DNA from: an uncultured Prevotella sp. | Lineage (GTDB): Bacteria; Bacteroidota; Bacteroidia; Bacteroidales; Bacteroidaceae | DNA: 8,377 nt | Assembly: GCA_934254985.1 (NCBI GenBank) | Contig: CAKQMS010000056.1 | Location: 1-8,377 of the forward strand | Direction: 5' to 3' | Shown here: positions 4,984 through 8,377 of the stretch, piece after piece | Numbering within the stretch: position 1 is the stretch's first letter | Layout: every line of letters starts with the position of its first letter | Translations under genes and position numbers: made by a program | The notes under the pieces: generated by a model | Databases searched by the model: none | What the model was told of the DNA's origin: nothing | What the model saw: only the letters and a program-made list of their open reading frames with translations

Positions 4984-7956
4984 ATGAAAAGAAAAGTATT
5001 TTTGTGTATGGCATTGGCTTCAGCAAGCCTTGGCATACATGGTCAGCAGTTGGCTTTCCCAGGTGCTGAGGGTTATGGTGCATATGCGTCTGGTGGACGT
5101 GGTGGCACCGTGGTACACGTAACTAATCTTAATGACTCTGGAGCTGGCTCATTGGCTGATGCTGTGAGCAAGCCTGGACGTATCGTAGTGTTTGATGTTG
5201 GTGGAGTTATCGACATCACAAAGTCTAACCTTACTATTGCTTCCAATATTACCATCGCTGGACAGACTGCTCCAGGTGAGGGTATCACCCTTTATGGTGG
5301 ACGCGTAATAGCAGCTGGTAGCTCTAATGTTATCATCCGCTATATCCGCATGAGAGGAAGCATAGCAATGAATCGTTCTAAATGTACGCTTACTCTTGAC
5401 AACTGCGACAAGGTGATTCTTGACCATTGTTCTATTTCTTGGGGACGTTGGGATAATGTACATATCAAAGATGCTACTAACATAACATGGCAAAACTGTA
5501 TCATTAGCGAGGGTATTGATCCGCAGCGTTTTGGTGCTATAACCGATGGCACCACAAACTGGACTGTGGCTCATTGTCTTTGGGCTGACAACAAGAGTCG
5601 TAACCCAAAGATGAAGTGTGGTATACAATATTATAATAATGTAGTATACAACTATGGCAACGGAATCATTGGTGGACACTCGTCGGCTCATCATTATCAG
5701 GATGTGATAAATAATTATTTCATTACAGGTCCGAATAGCGGCTCGTCGAACAAGTATTTCGACCAATGGACAGAAACCGACCATCTATATAGCACAGGAA
5801 ACTATACCGATGGCAATAATGATGGTGTGCTGAATGGAACGCTTATCACCGACTACAACGGAGCTACACCTATGGCTAATCCTAACTTCAAGACCACACA
5901 TCCTATGAATCTAAAGACTGCCGAAGAGGCTTATTATGATATCGTAGAGCATGTGGGAGCATCAAGAGTTAGGGATGCACACGACCAGCGTATTATCGAC
6001 CAATTGACTTCGTTGGGCAAGAAGGGTGCCTTTATTGATGATGAAAGCGGAGTTGGTGGTATCGGCACACTTGCTGGCGGTTCGGCTCTGAAAGATTCTG
6101 ATGGCGATGGTATGCCTGACGAATGGGAGGATGCTAATGGCACTAATAAAAACAAAAATGATGCTAACGAAGATGCTAATGGCGACGGATATACAAATAT
6201 CGAAACTTATATCAATAGCTTAGCTCGTAAGAGCGACTATATGATGCCTCCTACTAACGTGAAGGCTAAACTTGCTGATGAGAGTACTGTGGTATTGACA
6301 TGGGCTAATAGCGATGATGAGGTGGAGAAAACTATTGTTGAACAATCGGAAGATGGCAATAACTATACTCTGATAGCTTCGCTCGAACATGGAGAGACTA
6401 CATATACCGTGAGCCAACTAACTCCTAAGCAGGTGTATTTCTTTCGACTGAAGTCTATCAAGGGCGATAAGGAGTCTTCTTATTCAAGCGTGGTATCGAT
6501 AAACGACGAATATATGAGAGCTGGTGGTGGTATTCCTGCAGATACTAAGATGTTTACACCAAATCCAAAGAAGCTATATCGTATCATCAACTATGCTACT
6601 GTTGCATATAATTCTGGTACCACTCTTGATGGAACACCTAAATATCTATGTTTTACCAACGATGGTGCACTTGGCTCAACAGAGGATTACGAGTGGGATA
6701 ATCCTGCTTTACTATGGGATATTCAGGTTAAGGATGATGACCCTACAGCTCTTATTATTCAGAATAAGGCTACAGGAAAATATCTTTCGCCAGGTTATGT
6801 TTCTATCAATGGCGAGGATAGAATAGGTTGTGTAGACACAGCTGCTGTATTCAATATCGTTTATACTGGTAATGGTAATCCTGCAAAGTCGGGCTTGTCG
6901 GAGCAGATATCACTTTTCCGTATCACTAGTCCTAATTTCAAAGGCCAGCAGATTCGTGCAAAGAATTTCACTGATAATTGGATTTGGGGTGGTGGCACAT
7001 GGGATCGTTCTGATATGGTGTTTACATTCAGCGAAGTAGACAAGGCTTTGGTGCGTCTATATTTGAAACAACTAAATGCTGCTATCAGTCAAGCTGAGCA
7101 GACTCTTGCCTCAGCTGTTGTTGGTAATGTCACTTTGGGATATCCTGTTGAGGCTCAAAATATATTATCACAAAAGGTTGAAGAGGGCAGGGCTTTTCTT
7201 ACTAAGGCTTCTGCTGATGGTGATGCTTGCAGTCAGTCGCAAGTTGATTCTGTAGTGGCAGTTGTTAATGCCGCTGTCGCAGATTTCAAGAAGACACAGA
7301 TTATGACTTTTGCTGGCTATGATGCCAATGCTACATATAATATCTTTAGCTATGGCACAATATCTAGTGCTAGCACAACAACTGCTGATGCTGCTACTGG
7401 TCGTCGCTATTTGGTTGCTATAAAAACACAGGATGGACAGGCTGACTCGTTGATATTCAAAGTTGGTCCAAGTGATGCTGATATAGATGGCGGAGCTGAA
7501 AATCCTATAGCAGAGAGTGCTGAGGCTCAATGGATGGTTTCGGATGCCAACAATGGTATGGTATATTTGAAGAATTTCAAAACTGGTACTTATCTTCAAA
7601 TTGCCAATACTCTTTCTGCTAATCCTGTGAGTGTATATCCATACTATGCGACCGAAGACAATAGTAAGCATGCTTTCTATATCGAAACTTCCAACGATAA
7701 CAATCGTTGTCTGAATGTAGGAACTCCGGATGCAAGTGGTATGCAGGGTAACCTCTCGTTTGCTTATCCTGCTAATCGCACTCGTCTGCGTTGGCTCTTC
7801 GAAGAGGTTGAAAGCAATACATCGGCTGTTTTCACAAATGTTGCTGAAGTTTCAAAAGACAACAAGAAATATTATAATCTTCAGGGTATGGAGATTCTGC
7901 GTCCTGTGAATAAGGGAATCTATATCCATAATGGAAAGAAGATTATTGTGAAATAA
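4984..7956 (+). CDS. Secreted PL1-like pectate lyase, multidomain
   Basis: This is a 990-residue secreted enzyme expected to cleave pectate by beta-elimination outside the cytoplasm. Residues 1-20 are a signal peptide (MKRK start, hydrophobic core, likely cleavage at IHG|QQ) without a lipobox cysteine. Residues about 22-345 are the parallel beta-helix lyase domain: 'FPGAEGYGAYASGGRGG', 'LNDSGAGSLADAV', 'ILDHCSISWGRWDNVHI', 'EGIDPQRFGA' and 'SRNPKMKCGIQYYNNVVYN'. The last motif corresponds to R-x-P-x-x-R...NN-x-Y of PL1, placing R206 as the likely catalytic arginine and K211 where the second arginine usually is. Residues 369-411 hold calcium-type D-x-D-x-D loops (DSDGDGMPDEWED). They are followed by a fibronectin type III domain (about 421-508), a beta-trefoil-like region (about 528-685), a helical linker (about 690-770), a second trefoil-like region (about 780-942) and a sorting-like tail ('YYNLQGMEI', 'KGIYIHNGKKIIVK'). 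The gene has its own promoter and terminator. No SusC/D genes are visible beside it. The exact substrate is uncertain. Confidence 0.9.
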   Translation: MKRKVFLCMALASASLGIHGQQLAFPGAEGYGAYASGGRGGTVVHVTNLNDSGAGSLADAVSKPGRIVVFDVGGVIDITKSNLTIASNITIAGQTAPGEGITLYGGRVIAAGSSNVIIRYIRMRGSIAMNRSKCTLTLDNCDKVILDHCSISWGRWDNVHIKDATNITWQNCIISEGIDPQRFGAITDGTTNWTVAHCLWADNKSRNPKMKCGIQYYNNVVYNYGNGIIGGHSSAHHYQDVINNYFITGPNSGSSNKYFDQWTETDHLYSTGNYTDGNNDGVLNGTLITDYNGATPMANPNFKTTHPMNLKTAEEAYYDIVEHVGASRVRDAHDQRIIDQLTSLGKKGAFIDDESGVGGIGTLAGGSALKDSDGDGMPDEWEDANGTNKNKNDANEDANGDGYTNIETYINSLARKSDYMMPPTNVKAKLADESTVVLTWANSDDEVEKTIVEQSEDGNNYTLIASLEHGETTYTVSQLTPKQVYFFRLKSIKGDKESSYSSVVSINDEYMRAGGGIPADTKMFTPNPKKLYRIINYATVAYNSGTTLDGTPKYLCFTNDGALGSTEDYEWDNPALLWDIQVKDDDPTALIIQNKATGKYLSPGYVSINGEDRIGCVDTAAVFNIVYTGNGNPAKSGLSEQISLFRITSPNFKGQQIRAKNFTDNWIWGGGTWDRSDMVFTFSEVDKALVRLYLKQLNAAISQAEQTLASAVVGNVTLGYPVEAQNILSQKVEEGRAFLTKASADGDACSQSQVDSVVAVVNAAVADFKKTQIMTFAGYDANATYNIFSYGTISSASTTTADAATGRRYLVAIKTQDGQADSLIFKVGPSDADIDGGAENPIAESAEAQWMVSDANNGMVYLKNFKTGTYLQIANTLSANPVSVYPYYATEDNSKHAFYIETSNDNNRCLNVGTPDASGMQGNLSFAYPANRTRLRWLFEEVESNTSAVFTNVAEVSKDNKKYYNLQGMEILRPVNKGIYIHNGKKIIVK

Positions 7957-7982
7957 TTCAAGAGAGTGATACTCATGATAAT

Positions 7983-8024
7983 AATGCTGTTTGCTATTAA
8001 TTTGTAGCGAACAGCATTTTTTTT
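7983..8024 (+). terminator. Strong rho-independent terminator after the lyase gene
   Basis: AATGCTGTTTGCT (7983-7995) pairs with AGCGAACAGCATT (8006-8018) as a 13-bp stem with a single T-G wobble, around a 10-nt loop. A run of eight T begins at 8017. It lies 26 nt after the lyase stop codon and should insulate the downstream promoter from read-through. Confidence 0.92.
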
Positions 8025-8278
8025 CTTGCTTTTAGCTTAAGCCTTAGATAACGTTGTGTATAGTTTAATCATTGCGTAATCTATTTTTGCTTCCTATATA
8101 TATAATAATGTATATACGTTTAAATCTCTCTATAAGCTTCAATCTCTCTTCTAACCACTACTTTTTATGGAATTAAGCAGAAAATGGCTGTAAATGGCCT
8201 TAAAAAGGCTTATTTTGCTTGATTTATATCAAATATGACACAAAAATGCAACTTTTTCGCAAAAAACTCTTAGAAAGA
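8025..8278. other. AT-rich non-coding spacer between lyase terminator and downstream promoter
   Basis: No credible gene is present; the longest ATG-started frame here that I noted encodes only eight residues (from 8168). There is an isolated TAnnTTTG match at 8082-8089 (TATTTTTG) without a -33 partner, an alternating AT tract near 8094-8117, and a hairpin-capable stretch at 8175-8220. The A/T richness just upstream of 8279 could act as an UP element for a strong promoter. Confidence 0.5.
8175..8220. repeat. Imperfect hairpin with internal repeat
   Basis: GGCCTT (8196-8201) and AAGGCT (8205-8210) form a 6-bp stem with an AAA loop and one wobble. Outside it, AAGC (8175-8178) and AAAAT (8181-8185) can pair with ATTTT and GCTT (8212-8220). 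The word AAATGGC also occurs twice, at 8182 and 8192. It lies about 60 nt upstream of a strong promoter. Function is unknown. Confidence 0.35.
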
Positions 8279-8310
8279 TTTGGTGGAATGAAATATTCGC
8301 AGTACTTTTG
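8279..8310 (+). promoter_or_regulatory. Strong promoter, TTTG-N20-TACTTTTG, probably of an rRNA operon
   Basis: TTTG (8279-8282) and TACTTTTG (8303-8310) match both Bacteroides primary sigma-factor elements exactly, and the 20-nt spacing is ideal. Transcription should begin near 8314. This is the best promoter in the window. The sequence that follows suggests it drives stable RNA rather than a protein gene. Confidence 0.8.
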
Positions 8311-8313
8311 CAT

Positions 8314-8377
8314 CCGCTTTCGAGAACACCGCCACGGTGGTTGTTTAAGAGACAGCAAAAGATAGAGATCTTTGAAA
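8314..8377 (+). other. Probable 5' leader of an rRNA operon, cut by the window edge
   Basis: The leader has a small G+C-rich hairpin, CACCG-CCA-CGGTG (8327-8339), and ends with GATCTTTGAAA. Similar (G/A)TTCTTTGA or ATCTTTGA sequences occur upstream of 16S rRNA in many Bacteroidetes, where they are thought to act in antitermination or processing. No start codon with an open frame follows. The 16S gene itself is outside the window, so this is inference; a tRNA or other stable RNA is the main alternative. Confidence 0.6.

Noticed and set aside
5149..5784. Minus-strand open frame (211 codons) inside the pectate lyase
   Set aside because: It is fully antisense to the conserved lyase domain and has no family resemblance.
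6524..6826. Second + strand frame inside the pectate lyase (100 codons)
   Set aside because: It is nested in the lyase frame; the lyase frame is continuous across it with sensible domains, so there is no sign of a frameshift or overlapping gene.
1..8377. CRISPR array, insertion sequence, integrase, attachment site or tRNA
   Set aside because: No spaced direct repeats, transposase or integrase motifs, terminal inverted repeats with target duplications, or cloverleaf sequences were seen.

Overview
The window looks like chromosome of a Bacteroidales bacterium, most likely Prevotella/Segatella. The signs are TTTG / TAnnTTTG promoter elements, A-rich leaders without clear Shine-Dalgarno sequences, a multidomain pectate lyase with the YNLQG...KGIYI..GKK...K type of C-terminal tail common in secreted Prevotella proteins, and DIP1984-family and WYL proteins of the kind found in this order. 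The species call is inference. All recognised genes are on the + strand.

Positions 3-4853 hold six co-directional genes. They are a 5'-partial protein with an EF-Tu domain II-like barrel; a probable uracil-DNA-glycosylase-fold protein with a tight cysteine cluster; a cytoplasmic-looking PKD-like plus leucine-rich-repeat protein; an unrecognised acidic 312-residue protein overlapping it by 17 nt; a DIP1984-family coiled-coil protein; and, after a 298-nt gap, a WYL-domain transcriptional regulator. The first two genes are 3 nt apart and the third and fourth overlap, so there are at least two tightly packed units. A WYL regulator beside a nucleic-acid-type protein and several unknowns could be a stress, repair or defence module. 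This rests on gene content and packing alone, and no toxin, nuclease or defence effector is visible.

Positions 4854-8024 form a separate unit. A Bacteroides-type -7 box precedes a 990-residue secreted polysaccharide lyase (PL1-like pectate lyase, calcium-binding loops, fibronectin type III, two beta-trefoil-like regions, sorting-like tail). The gene ends in a strong intrinsic terminator.

Positions 8025-8377 carry no gene. They hold an AT-rich spacer with a possible hairpin and then a near-perfect promoter, TTTG-N20-TACTTTTG. The leader that follows ends in GATCTTTGAAA, a sequence typical of the region just upstream of 16S rRNA in this phylum. The window therefore probably stops just before a ribosomal RNA operon.
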